From NCBI GenBank assembly GCA_945901405.1, contig CAMDLH010000001.1:1-64000 (forward strand): 64,000 nucleotides of DNA, written 5' to 3'. Below the pieces are notes generated by a model that was given only the letters and a program-made list of their open reading frames with translations, was not told the DNA's origin and ran no database searches. The translations under genes and the position numbers were made by a program. Position 1 is the first letter of the stretch, and each line of letters starts with the position of its first letter. Below are positions 9,635 to 19,671 of this stretch, in pieces. Source of the DNA: Bordetella parapertussis (lineage in GTDB: Bacteria; Pseudomonadota; Gammaproteobacteria; Burkholderiales; SG8-41).

Positions 9635-10612
9635 TCAGGTTCCAGTGTCGCCCTTGAGCCCGGCTTCTTTCACCAGCTTGCCGAATTTGGCGAATTCCGC
9701 TTTCAGATAATCACGGAATTGTTCGGGCGTGCCGCTGGTAATGATGGAACCTACCGCTGCATGTTTCTCGACAATGTCGGGCAGTTTCAGCACCGCGGCG
9801 AATTCGCGATTCAAGCGCTCGATGATGGCGCGTGGCGTGCGCGCTGGCGCGCCGAGCGCGGTCCATGATGAATTTTCGTATCCGGGCACACCGGCCTCGG
9901 CGATGGTCGGCAGCTCAGGCAGCGAGGGCAGTCGAATCGCGCCGGTGGTGGCGAGTGCACGCAGCTTGCCTGATTTGACGTGCGGCAGCGTGGTGATCAC
10001 GGTGTTGAACATGACTTGCGTGTGGCCGCCGATGACTTCGGTCATCGCGGGCGCGGCGCCTTTGTATTGCACGCCGGTCATGCGCACTTTCGTCATCGAG
10101 TTAAATAACTCGGCGGACACATGGCTGTAGCCGCCCATGCCGCCGGATGCGTAGTTGAGCGCGCCGGGTTTTTGTTGCGCCAATGCGATCAGGTCTTTCA
10201 CCGTCTTCGCCGCGACCGAAGGATGCACCACCAGCACACCCGGCGTGGTTGCGATTTGAATAATCGGCGCGAAATCTTTTTGTGTGTCGTACGCAAGCTT
10301 GCTGAAATGCGGCGTCACCGCCCACGCGCCGACCGTGGCGCTGACCAGCGTGTAGCCATCGGCGGGCGCGCGCGCGACGATTTCCATGCCGACAATGCCG
10401 CCGCCTCCGCCACGGTTATCGATCACCACCGGTTGTGCAAAACGTTGCGATAACTTTTCACCGAGCATGCGCGCCTGTATGTCGGGCGTGCCGCCGGGCG
10501 GCACCGGCACCACCAGACGTATCGCCTTGTCGGGATACGCGGCGTGCGAGGGCGCCGCTGCGCATGCGCTCGCAACAGCAATCATCAGCAACGAGCGGCG
10601 AAGGCGGGGCAT
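9635..10612 (-). CDS. Bug/TctC-family substrate-binding protein
   Basis: YPDKAIRLVVPVPPGGTPDIQARMLGEKL...VVIDNRGGGGGIVGMEIVARAPADGYT. Confidence 0.93.
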   Translation of the reverse strand: MPRLRRSLLMIAVASACAAAPSHAAYPDKAIRLVVPVPPGGTPDIQARMLGEKLSQRFAQPVVIDNRGGGGGIVGMEIVARAPADGYTLVSATVGAWAVTPHFSKLAYDTQKDFAPIIQIATTPGVLVVHPSVAAKTVKDLIALAQQKPGALNYASGGMGGYSHVSAELFNSMTKVRMTGVQYKGAAPAMTEVIGGHTQVMFNTVITTLPHVKSGKLRALATTGAIRLPSLPELPTIAEAGVPGYENSSWTALGAPARTPRAIIERLNREFAAVLKLPDIVEKHAAVGSIITSGTPEQFRDYLKAEFAKFGKLVKEAGLKGDTGT

Positions 10613-10621
10613 AAAATAATG

Positions 10622-10647
10622 TTTAAAAACAATAACTTACGTTACAA
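10622..10647 (-). repeat. AT-rich intergenic motif copy
   Basis: TTTAAAAACAATAACTTACGTTACAA, 10 bp upstream of the - strand TctC start at 10612. Confidence 0.72.
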
Positions 10648-10662
10648 CATCGAAGGGGGGCG

Positions 10663-11661
10663 TCAATCCACTTTCGCCTTCAGCGTCCTCGCGATCATCG
10701 CGTATTTCTCCACTTCGCTCTTGATCAATGCCGCGAATGCCTCCACCGTGCCGCCGACGGGCTCCGTGCCGTTGGCGGCATATTTTTCCAGCAGGCTGGG
10801 CGAGACCATGGCTTTGTTCACTGCGTCGTTCAGACGCGCGATGACGGCCTTGGACACCCCCATGGGCGTGATTAACCCGGCCCACACCGTCACGTCATAA
10901 CCGGGCACGCCGGCCTCGGCGATGGGCGGCAGTTCGGGAAAAGCCGCCACGCGTTTTAGCCCGGTGATGGCGATACCGCGCAGGCGGCCCGCGCGGTGAT
11001 GCGGCGAAATCGAACTCGTGCTTTCGAAAATCAGTTGCACCTGCCCGCTCATCATATCGGTCATCGCCTGCGCGCCGCCCTTGTAGGGAACGTGTGCGAT
11101 GCTCACCTTGGCCATCTGCTTGAACAATTCGCCGGCCAGATGGCCCGGCGTGCCGTTGCCTGAAGAGCCATTCAACAGCTTGCCCGGATTGGCCCTGGCA
11201 TGCGCAATCAGCTCGCGCACCGATTTCACCGGCAGCAGATTCGTCACGGCGAGCATCTGGCTGCCGGTGTTGGTCTGCGCAATCGGCTGCACGTCCTTCA
11301 GCACGTCATAGGGCACGCTGGGCAAGATGCTGCGATTAATCGCCAGCCCGCCGATGTTGCCGTAGCCGACGGTGTAGCCGTCGGGCGCGGCGCGCACCAC
11401 CATGTCGATGCCGATGGTGAGTCCGCCGCCGGGCCGGTTATCCACCACCACCTGCTGGCCGAGGATGCGCGTGAGTTCATGCGCGATGATGCGCGCCGAG
11501 GTGTCCGACGCGCTGCCCGCGGCCTGCGGCACGATGTAGCGTATCGGGCGGTCGGGGTACTGCGCGGCGGCATGCGTTGTTGCCGCACAAGCCACGGCAA
11601 AAAACGAACCAATCGCAAACTTCTTTGCGGTGAACCTAGGGTAGGCGTGATGACTGTTCAT
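10663..11661 (-). CDS. Bug/TctC-family substrate-binding protein
   Basis: YPDRPIRYIVPQAAGSASDTSARIIAHEL...HVPYKGGAQAMTDMMSGQVQ. Confidence 0.93.
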   Translation of the reverse strand: MNSHHAYPRFTAKKFAIGSFFAVACAATTHAAAQYPDRPIRYIVPQAAGSASDTSARIIAHELTRILGQQVVVDNRPGGGLTIGIDMVVRAAPDGYTVGYGNIGGLAINRSILPSVPYDVLKDVQPIAQTNTGSQMLAVTNLLPVKSVRELIAHARANPGKLLNGSSGNGTPGHLAGELFKQMAKVSIAHVPYKGGAQAMTDMMSGQVQLIFESTSSISPHHRAGRLRGIAITGLKRVAAFPELPPIAEAGVPGYDVTVWAGLITPMGVSKAVIARLNDAVNKAMVSPSLLEKYAANGTEPVGGTVEAFAALIKSEVEKYAMIARTLKAKVD

Positions 11662-11747
11662 GATGGTTTCTACCAGCGGTGGATCAATCGGTGTTCGGAA
11701 TCAGAGGCTATCAGAAAATACCCTCAACTTCGCACTCGCGTTGTGTG

Positions 11748-13094
11748 TCAGCCCAATCGCAACTCACGCACATCGCCGAGGCTTTCGAGCGATTGAAAGG
11801 CGTCGAAGATACCGCGCGCGTGTTCGCGTGGCAGGCTCGCCGTCAGCAGGCTGAATTTATCCCATAGTTGGGTGGCGTCCAGCGGCTGTTGCGGCATGCC
11901 GGGAAAGTAGAGCTGATCCTGCGTGATTTCGCGGCCGTTTTTCAGTCGAACGACAACGCGGCTTGCGAGCTTGTTGTCCTTGGGTCCGTCCGCATACAAC
12001 GCCAGGCTGACCTTGCGGCACAACGCGCGTATCGCCGGGTCGTTCAGCGATTCGTCGCAGAACACCCTGGGGTCGCGCGGGTTGCGATAGAACGCGAGTG
12101 CGACGCTGAACTGCGTGCTGTATTGCGCCATCGCCAGATCGCGCGGTTCGGTAATCGCGTGGTGGCTCACCAGCTTGTCGTTGCCGAATACACGTATCGA
12201 GTCGATGTCGTCGCCTGTGATGCCGTGTTTGTTTTTGATTTCCAGCGCGGCGGTCACCGCGACATGCGCGGTGCTGTGGCAGGCGTAACACTTGAGCACC
12301 GTGCGCAGCGTCTTCCACACCGTTCCGAGATCAGCGGTCAAACATGCCAGCTCCGGGTCACGGCAAAACGTATTGAGAAAACCGTATTGGCCTTCCAGCA
12401 CTTGCGGCGGCCCGCTGAACCCGTCGCGCGCCAGTTCGGCGGCGAGTATCGCGCCCTCGCTGGCGCGCCCCTGATGCAGACGCTTCACCATGCCGCCGCC
12501 GGATTTCGAGAATTCCAGCAGGCCCGAACACAACGAGCCAGCGATGCCCAGCGCGTCCGCGAGTTGCTTCGTGTCAAGCCCCATCAATCGGCCGGCGACG
12601 ACGGCGCCGCCGAACACACCAAGCAAACCCGGCGCATGAAAGCCGAGTCCCTCGCTGGTGTGGTGCGCCGCCTGGCCAATGCGGTACATCACTTCCGCGC
12701 CCGCGACGAACGCGGTGATCAGCTCACGGCCGCTGCTGCCGCGCGCCTGCGCCGCGGCGAGGCCCGGCGCGGTGAGCGAAGCGCCCGGATGCGCGCCCAC
12801 GCTCGGCTGACACATGCTGTCGAGCTCGAACGCATGCGCGAAAGCGCCGTTCACCATCGCCGCGAACGGCGGCTGCATTCGCAGTCCCGCGCCGATCACC
12901 GTGCACGGCCCGGCCGCGCTGTTTCGACGCGCGTAGTCGAGAATGATTTTGCTCCATGGCAGCGTGGCGCCGAAAACAGCAGCGCCCACGGTGTCGGCCA
13001 TGATGTCTTTTGCGCGCCCGGCAACCTGCGCGGGTATGTCGTCGTAAGACAGATCGAGCGCGAATTGGGCGAGTGTTTGCGAGGCAGTGGTCAT
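11748..13094 (-). CDS. MmgE/PrpD family protein
   Basis: PrpD-like MADTVGAAVFGATLPW...KCYACHSTAHVAVTAALEIK; likely start ATG at 13094. Confidence 0.88.
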   Translation of the reverse strand: MTTASQTLAQFALDLSYDDIPAQVAGRAKDIMADTVGAAVFGATLPWSKIILDYARRNSAAGPCTVIGAGLRMQPPFAAMVNGAFAHAFELDSMCQPSVGAHPGASLTAPGLAAAQARGSSGRELITAFVAGAEVMYRIGQAAHHTSEGLGFHAPGLLGVFGGAVVAGRLMGLDTKQLADALGIAGSLCSGLLEFSKSGGGMVKRLHQGRASEGAILAAELARDGFSGPPQVLEGQYGFLNTFCRDPELACLTADLGTVWKTLRTVLKCYACHSTAHVAVTAALEIKNKHGITGDDIDSIRVFGNDKLVSHHAITEPRDLAMAQYSTQFSVALAFYRNPRDPRVFCDESLNDPAIRALCRKVSLALYADGPKDNKLASRVVVRLKNGREITQDQLYFPGMPQQPLDATQLWDKFSLLTASLPREHARGIFDAFQSLESLGDVRELRLG

Positions 13095-13140
13095 GTTGAA
13101 TGCGGGTGGCGTGTTGATTTTGTTGACGGGGATTTCAAAG

Positions 13141-14151
13141 CTAATCGACTTTGATGCCGGCATCCTTGACCAGTTTGGTCCACAGCGCAAGTTCATGTCT
13201 GACGGTGGCCGCGCATTGTTCGGGCGTGCTGCCTACCGGTTCCGCGCCCGCTGCAAACAAACTTCTTTGCACGTCCGTTTCGGCGACGGCCTTGACGATT
13301 TCCTGATTGAGGCGGGTGACGATGGGCTTGGGCAACCCTTTCGGTCCAAGCAACGCGAACCACGGACTTGAGTCGAAGCCCGGCAGCCCTTGTTCGGAGA
13401 GCGTGGGAATCTCGGTGAATATGCGCGAGCGTTTCAATCCGGATACGCCCAACGCCTTGAGCCGCTGTGATTTCACATGCGGCATCGCGCCGGGCGAACT
13501 GGCGAACACCAACTGGATTTCACCGCTCAAGGCCGCGGCGAACACGATGCCGGAGCCTTTGTAAGGTATATGCACGATGTTCGTGCGCGTGACGTACTTG
13601 AAAAGCTCGCCAGAAAGGTGGCTTTGCGAGCCCACGCCCGCCGAGCCGTAGTTAAGCGAGCCGGGTTTGGCGCGCGCCAGCGCGATCAGTTCCTTGAGCG
13701 AGGATGCCGCGACCGTGGATGCGGCCAGCAGCACGTGCGGCGCGGTCGCTATGGTCGAGATTGGCGTGAAGTCCCGGATGGTGTCGTACGGCAGTTTGGG
13801 ATTGAGCGCCTGATTCGCGCCGTGCGAACTGTTGTTCGTCACCGTCAGCGTATAACCATCGGGCGCGGCTCTTGCGACGATCTCGCTGCCGAGCACGCCG
13901 CCGGCGCCCCCGCGGTTATCGACGACCACTGATTGCCCCATGCTATCGCTCAGTTTGCGCGCCATCAGCCTGCCGGTGAAATCAACGCCGCCGCCCGGTG
14001 CAAAAGGCACAACCAGCCGCAGCGCACGATCGGGATATCCCTGCGCCAAGACCTGATTTGCGGCCGCCGCAAGCAACAGCAAGGCGCCGCCTCGCGCGAA
14101 ACGCAGGCGTAACAACAAGACTTCTTTCCAATCGTGTAAAGATTTTTGCAT
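13141..14151 (-). CDS. Bug/TctC-family substrate-binding protein
   Basis: YPDRALRLVVPFAPGGGVDFTGRLMARKL...IVHIPYKGSGIVFAAALSGE; likely start 14151 within ORF 13141..14607. Confidence 0.92.
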   Translation of the reverse strand: MQKSLHDWKEVLLLRLRFARGGALLLLAAAANQVLAQGYPDRALRLVVPFAPGGGVDFTGRLMARKLSDSMGQSVVVDNRGGAGGVLGSEIVARAAPDGYTLTVTNNSSHGANQALNPKLPYDTIRDFTPISTIATAPHVLLAASTVAASSLKELIALARAKPGSLNYGSAGVGSQSHLSGELFKYVTRTNIVHIPYKGSGIVFAAALSGEIQLVFASSPGAMPHVKSQRLKALGVSGLKRSRIFTEIPTLSEQGLPGFDSSPWFALLGPKGLPKPIVTRLNQEIVKAVAETDVQRSLFAAGAEPVGSTPEQCAATVRHELALWTKLVKDAGIKVD

Positions 14152-14263
14152 GCCGCCGGCGACTTTACTTGAGGCGTCGGCGCACCGCAAATGCGCGAGC
14201 GTCGCGGCGCTACCGCTATAATTGCCGGCAACCCTCCGCGATTTTTTCATCGAAGGAAATCTC

Positions 14264-15631
14264 ATGTCCACCACGCGGCTTGCCCGCTTTGTCACCGCAA
14301 CCCAAGCCGCGGACATGCCGCGCGCGCTGCTCGACGCGGCGCTTGACGCGGTGATGGATACCATGTCGGTCGGCCTCGCCGGCGCGATGGAGCCGGTAAG
14401 CGAACTGGTGGCGCAATGGACAGCCGAAAACTCCGGGCGCGCCGCGGCCACGGTATGGGGGCGCCGCATCAAGGCCTCCGCCGTGGAAGCGGCGTTCGCG
14501 AATGCAATCGCGGCGCACGCGCTGGATTTCGATGACACCTTGCCGACCATGCGCGGCCACCCCAGCGCGGTGCTGGTGCCCACGGCGCTGGCGGTGGCAG
14601 AAGACACCGGGGCGAGCGGCAGGGATGTGTTGGCGGCCTACGTCATCGGTCTTGAGGTCGCGGGCAAACTTGGCCGCGCCGCGAACGAGGCATTGTTCAA
14701 ACAGGGTTGGCACACTACGCCCACATTGGGTGTATTCGCGGCAACGGCGGTTGCCGCGCGTTTGTGGGGACTTGATGCCGAGGCATTGCAGCGCGCGTGG
14801 GGGCTCGCGGCCTCGCAGGTCGGTGGCCTGATGCGCAACTTTGGCACGATGACCAAGCCGTTCCACGCGGGGCACGCGGCGCGCTGCGGCATGTTCTCCG
14901 CGTGGATGGCCAAACGCGGGTTTACCGCCGATGCGGAAATTCTGGACGGCCGCAAGGGCGTGTTTTTCACCTATGGCGGGGTCGAGGCGGCCGCGCTGGA
15001 AAACGCGTTCGAGCGGCTGGGCGATCCATGGGAAATCACCGCGCCGGGCGTCTACGTCAAGGGCTGGCCATGCTGTTACTGCAATCACCGCCCGATCGGC
15101 GGGTTGCTGCAACTCATGGCGCGGCACGCCATCAATGTTGATGAGATCAATTCGGTTGCCGTTGGATTCCTGCCGGGCTCGGACGATGCGCTGCTCAGCG
15201 ACAATCCGCAGACCGGGCTGGAAGGCAAATTCAGCATCGAATATTCCATGGCCGCAACCATGCTCGACCGCGAACTTACGCTGAAAGTCTTTACCGACAA
15301 GATGGTGCGGCGGCCGCGCATACGCGAGCTGATGAAACGCGTGCGGCGTTACCGTATCGAGGACAGCAAGATTTATTCGGGCGTTGTCGGCTACACCGAT
15401 GTGACGGTGGAGACGCAACGCGGCAGCTTCAAGCTGCGCGTCGACAAGACGCCGGGTTCACCGGATTGGCCGTTGAGCGCCGACACGCGTAGCCGCAAGT
15501 TTCTCGATTGCAGCGAACGCGTACTGGGCGCCGCGGGGGCGCGGCGTCTGCTCGAAGTCGCGCGCAATTTGCACGATTTGCCCAGCGTGCGTCCATTGCT
15601 CGATGCCGCCGTGCCGCGGCAGACGCCATGA
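14264..15631 (+). CDS. MmgE/PrpD family protein
   Basis: MDTMSVGLAGAMEPVSELV...ALDFDDTLPTMRGHPSAVLVPTALA. Confidence 0.88.
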   Translation: MSTTRLARFVTATQAADMPRALLDAALDAVMDTMSVGLAGAMEPVSELVAQWTAENSGRAAATVWGRRIKASAVEAAFANAIAAHALDFDDTLPTMRGHPSAVLVPTALAVAEDTGASGRDVLAAYVIGLEVAGKLGRAANEALFKQGWHTTPTLGVFAATAVAARLWGLDAEALQRAWGLAASQVGGLMRNFGTMTKPFHAGHAARCGMFSAWMAKRGFTADAEILDGRKGVFFTYGGVEAAALENAFERLGDPWEITAPGVYVKGWPCCYCNHRPIGGLLQLMARHAINVDEINSVAVGFLPGSDDALLSDNPQTGLEGKFSIEYSMAATMLDRELTLKVFTDKMVRRPRIRELMKRVRRYRIEDSKIYSGVVGYTDVTVETQRGSFKLRVDKTPGSPDWPLSADTRSRKFLDCSERVLGAAGARRLLEVARNLHDLPSVRPLLDAAVPRQTP

Positions 15632-16632
15632 AGTTGCAGCGAATATTGCGCGTTTGCTGCGTGCTGGCGATGCTGGCCGCCGGTTACGCGGACGACACGC
15701 ATGCGCAAGGCGAACGCACACGGCCAGGTGCCCAGGACTATCCGCAAAAACCCATACGCTGGTTGATCGGTTTCGCGCCGGGCGGCGGGCAGACCGTGCT
15801 GGTTCGGCTGGCCGGCCAAAAACTGACCGAACGCTGGGGCGTTTCGATCATTGTCGATAACCGGCCGGGCGCGGGCGGAACCATCGCGATGGATCTGGCC
15901 GCCAACGCGCCGCCGGATGGATACACCGTGCTGAATTTATCGAGCAGCATGGCGATCAACGCCGGGTTGATTACCAAGGTGTCGTTCAATATACACGAAG
16001 CATACGCGCCAGTGACGCGCCTGACTTCCCAGCCGTATCTGCTGGTGGCGCATCCCTCGCTGCCCGCGAAAAACATCAAGGAACTGATCGCGCTGGCGCG
16101 TGCCAGCCCCGGCAAGCTCAATTATGGTTCGTCGGGCACCGGATCATTGGGACATCTTGCCATGGAGTTGTTCAATCACATGGCGAAGATACAAATCACC
16201 CATGTGCCGTATAAGGGCACCGGCCAGACGCTGATCGACCTGCTCGGCGGACAGATCGGCATTGCGACCTCGAGCATTATCGCGGCCGTGCCGCATATCA
16301 AGACCGGCAGACTGCGCGCGCTGGCGGTGACGACGAGCCGGCGATCATCGATACTTCCCGAGGTTCCCGCGATCGCCGAAAGTGGATTGGCGGGTTACGG
16401 CGTCGATGGCTGGTACGGTCTTGTCGTGCCGCGCAACGTGCCGCAGGAGATCGTGGCGAAACTGAATCGCGAGATCGGCGGCATCATGGCGCTGCCCGAT
16501 GTGAGAGCGGCGCTGCTTGCGGACGGCGCGGAACCGGCGAGCGGAACGCCCGCCGAGTTTCAGGCGACAATCGCCGATGAAATAAAAAAATGGACCAATC
16601 TGGTGCGCACGTCCGGTGTGCGCCTGAATTGA
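15628..16632 (+). CDS. Bug/TctC-family substrate-binding protein
   Basis: YPQKPIRWLIGFAPGGGQTVLVRLAGQKL...ITHVPYKGTGQTLIDLLGGQ; ATGA overlap with upstream PrpD. Confidence 0.92.
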   Translation: MKLQRILRVCCVLAMLAAGYADDTHAQGERTRPGAQDYPQKPIRWLIGFAPGGGQTVLVRLAGQKLTERWGVSIIVDNRPGAGGTIAMDLAANAPPDGYTVLNLSSSMAINAGLITKVSFNIHEAYAPVTRLTSQPYLLVAHPSLPAKNIKELIALARASPGKLNYGSSGTGSLGHLAMELFNHMAKIQITHVPYKGTGQTLIDLLGGQIGIATSSIIAAVPHIKTGRLRALAVTTSRRSSILPEVPAIAESGLAGYGVDGWYGLVVPRNVPQEIVAKLNREIGGIMALPDVRAALLADGAEPASGTPAEFQATIADEIKKWTNLVRTSGVRLN

Positions 16633-16681
16633 AGGGGGCGCGCGCCGCGAGCGGCCAAACAGTAACAAGGGAGATTCAAGC

Positions 16682-18178
16682 GTGACGTCGGATTCGCAAG
16701 TGGATGTAATCGTGGTGGGCGGCGGCAATGCGGCCTTGTGCGCGGCGCTGTCCGCGCGCGAGGCCGGCGCCAGCGTGGCGTTGTTCGAGCGCGCACCAGA
16801 GGATCAGCGCGGCGGCAACAGCGGGTTCGCGGGCGGCAACTGGCGCGTGGTTTACGACGGTGTTAACGACATCAAGAAGCTGGTGCCGGACCTCACCGCC
16901 GAGGAAATCGCCAATACCGATTTTGGCAGTTACAGCGAAGCACAATTCTTCGACGACATGGCGCGTGTGACGCAGTACCGCACCAACCCGGATTTGTGCG
17001 AGGTCATCGTCAAGCGCAGTCTCGACACGCTGACATGGATGCGCGGCAAGGGCGTGCGGTTTTTGCCGTATTACGGCCGGCAATCGTTCAAGGTGGATGG
17101 GCGCGTCAAGTTCTGGGGCGGGCTTACGATCACGGTTTCCGGCGGCGGCATCGGCGTGGTGGATGCGCTGTTCGCGGCGGCGAAGCGCGATGGCGTGCGC
17201 GTCGCTTACGACAGCCGCGTCACGCGTTTGCTCAGCGATGAAAACGGTGTGCACGGCGTCGAAGTCGTGTGCGAACGCAAAACCGAACAGGTGCGCGCGA
17301 AATCCGTGGTGGTGGCGTGCGGCGGATTCGAGGCTAACGTCGAGTGGCGTACGCGCTACCTCGGGCGCGGCTGGGATCTTGCAAAAGTGCGCGGCTCGCG
17401 TTTTAACACCGGCGACGGCATACGCATGGCGCTGGATATCGGCGCGCAGGCGTATGGCCATTGGTCGGGCTGCCACGCGGTGGGCTGGGAACGTTATGCC
17501 ACGGATTACGGCGAAGTCGCGCTGCGCACCAGCTTTCAGCGGCATTCGTATCCCTACGGACTGATGATCAATGCCACGGGCAAACGCTTTGTCGATGAGG
17601 GCGCCGATCTGCGGCCTTACACCTACGCCAAATACGGGCACGTCGTGCTGGAGCAGCCGGGGCAGTTTGCGTGGCAGGTCTACGATGCCAAGGTTACGCA
17701 TCTATTGCGCGAGGAATATCGCGGCCGGCACGTGACCAAGGTCGTGGCAAACACGATCGAAGAGTTGGTGACAAAACTGGAAGGTGTCGATCCGGCGCAG
17801 GCGCTCAAAACCATCACCGAATACAACGCCGCGGCGGGCAACGGCGGGCCGTTCAATCCCACGGTCAAGGATGGGCTGTCCACCACGGGGCTGGCGATAC
17901 CGAAATCGAACTGGGCGCTCAAGCTCGACACGCCGCCGTACGAGGCGTACGCGATCACCTGCGGCGTGACGTTTACCTTTGGCGGCATCAAGATCAACAC
18001 CGGAACGGAAGTGGTGGATGTGATGGATCAGCCGATCCCGGGGCTGTTCGCGGCGGGCGAGGCCGTGGGTGGAATTTTCTACTTCAACTATCCGGGCGGC
18101 TCGGGGCTGACCAGTGGCGCGGTGTTTGGCAAGGTGGCGGGCGCATCGGCGGCGGCGTTTGCCGCCGCTAGGCGGTGA
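16682..18178 (+). CDS. FAD-dependent tricarballylate dehydrogenase-like (TcuA/CobZ-like) flavoprotein
   Basis: VDVIVVGGGNAALCAALSAREAGASVALFERAPEDQRGGNSGFAGG; C-terminal GLFAAGEAVGGIFYFNYPGGSGLTSGAVFGKVAG. Confidence 0.82.
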   Translation: MTSDSQVDVIVVGGGNAALCAALSAREAGASVALFERAPEDQRGGNSGFAGGNWRVVYDGVNDIKKLVPDLTAEEIANTDFGSYSEAQFFDDMARVTQYRTNPDLCEVIVKRSLDTLTWMRGKGVRFLPYYGRQSFKVDGRVKFWGGLTITVSGGGIGVVDALFAAAKRDGVRVAYDSRVTRLLSDENGVHGVEVVCERKTEQVRAKSVVVACGGFEANVEWRTRYLGRGWDLAKVRGSRFNTGDGIRMALDIGAQAYGHWSGCHAVGWERYATDYGEVALRTSFQRHSYPYGLMINATGKRFVDEGADLRPYTYAKYGHVVLEQPGQFAWQVYDAKVTHLLREEYRGRHVTKVVANTIEELVTKLEGVDPAQALKTITEYNAAAGNGGPFNPTVKDGLSTTGLAIPKSNWALKLDTPPYEAYAITCGVTFTFGGIKINTGTEVVDVMDQPIPGLFAAGEAVGGIFYFNYPGGSGLTSGAVFGKVAGASAAAFAAARR

Positions 18179-19526
18179 GCAGCGGCGCAAGACTCGCCAC
18201 ATCGCGCTCTTCATCGAGATGACGCGCGCGCTGTAGCAGTTGTTCGCATTGCGCCGTGTTGAGCACCACGGAGGCCAGGCGGCGGAATTTCCGGTTCACA
18301 TCCTCCGGCATCATGGCGCGCATCATGTGCACGCAGTCGGTGTAAGTTTCACCAGAATTCAGCCGCACGCTAACCCGTGCGCCGCGTGGTTTGGATGTTT
18401 GCCACTCCGTTTCGATTTCGGCATCGACATAGGTGTGGATTTTGCGGCTGAGCGCGAGCACCGCCGGGTCGCGGAGATTTTCTTCCGTGTATTCGTGAAA
18501 CCCCGCGCCGCCCTTGACCACAAACAGCGCCAGGCTGTAGTTGGCGCTGAACTGCGCGCTGGTGATGTCCGTGGGCTCGCGTATCAAACCGACGCGGTGC
18601 TCGTGCGCGTGGCGGTTGGTGCCGGCGCGGATTTCAGCGACGTCGTCCGCCTTGAATGGGTGTTGTTGCAGAATGCGCTCCAACGCCTCGGTCATCGGCT
18701 GCACATAACCATCCTGCGCGTAGTTCTTGTAATGCGCGCGCAGGATTTGCCACTCCGTGCCGAGGCCCGCGGTGAGCGCGGCGAGCTTGTTGGTTTCGTC
18801 GCCGAACGTGCTGCAAAAACCGCGCTCGCCTTCGAGCATGGTGGCGGGGCCGGTCAAGCCTTCGCGCGCCAGCAGCGCGGCGCGTATGCCGCCCGCCGAC
18901 GCCATGCCGCCGAAGATACGTTTCAGTTCGCCGCGGCCGGTGGCGGGCGATTCGGCAAGGCCCGCCGAATGTGCGCCGGCGATGCTCAGTGCGTGCAGCA
19001 TGGTTGCTTCGTCAAAACCAAGCAGCCTGCCGCTGGCCGCCGCCGCGCCGAACGGCCCGCACGAGCCGGTCGCGTGGTGACCGGATTTCCACAGCGCCAC
19101 CGCGACCGAAAGCCCCACGCGTGTCATCACCTCGTAAGCGATCACGGTCGCGAGGATGAAGTCCTTGCCCGTGCAATGTTGCTGTTCGCCCATGGCCAGC
19201 ACCGTGGGTATGGCGACGCTGCCGCCCTTGACCGCGGTGGCGGCGTGATTGTCATCCATCTCAAAGCCGTGGCCGAAACAGCTATTGGCGAACGCCGCGT
19301 GCTCGGGCGCGGTTTTCACACCGTGATTCACGATGGTACTGACGGCGTTGCCGCCAAGCGCCCGCACATAGCGATACGCCGCCGCGGACCACGGCAGCGT
19401 GCTGCCCGCCAGTTGCACGCCCCACGCGTGCAGCGCGAGTTCTTTCGCTTTTTCAATCACCGCCGGCGGCAGATCGGAGTACTGCAATTGCACCGCGAAC
19501 CGCGCCAGATGCCGGGTGTATTCCAT
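18168..19526 (-). CDS. MmgE/PrpD family protein
   Basis: LALHAWGVQLAGSTLPWSAAAYRYV...NSCFGHGFEMDDNHAATAVKGG; likely start 19526. Confidence 0.87.
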   Translation of the reverse strand: MEYTRHLARFAVQLQYSDLPPAVIEKAKELALHAWGVQLAGSTLPWSAAAYRYVRALGGNAVSTIVNHGVKTAPEHAAFANSCFGHGFEMDDNHAATAVKGGSVAIPTVLAMGEQQHCTGKDFILATVIAYEVMTRVGLSVAVALWKSGHHATGSCGPFGAAAASGRLLGFDEATMLHALSIAGAHSAGLAESPATGRGELKRIFGGMASAGGIRAALLAREGLTGPATMLEGERGFCSTFGDETNKLAALTAGLGTEWQILRAHYKNYAQDGYVQPMTEALERILQQHPFKADDVAEIRAGTNRHAHEHRVGLIREPTDITSAQFSANYSLALFVVKGGAGFHEYTEENLRDPAVLALSRKIHTYVDAEIETEWQTSKPRGARVSVRLNSGETYTDCVHMMRAMMPEDVNRKFRRLASVVLNTAQCEQLLQRARHLDEERDVASLAPLLTA

Positions 19527-19671
19527 GATGTGCCATCCTTGAGGACAATACGTTCGTTTGAATGCTAACTTTACCGTGTTCTGTTCACAAGCCACGCTGC
19601 GTGGACACGAATGCCGGCATGAAATAACATTGTTCGTTACTTACGGTTCGCAATCACTTCGGAAACAACCA

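Noticed and set aside
11868-13154. 428-aa ORF opposite MmgE/PrpD
   Set aside because: Shadow ORF in high-GC coding sequence; no domain signature.
18240-19568. 442-aa ORF opposite MmgE/PrpD
   Set aside because: Shadow ORF; low-quality composition, real gene is on the opposite strand.
19640-19655. GTTACTTACGGTT resembling the motif core
   Set aside because: Lacks the poly-A/ACAA half; likely chance match.
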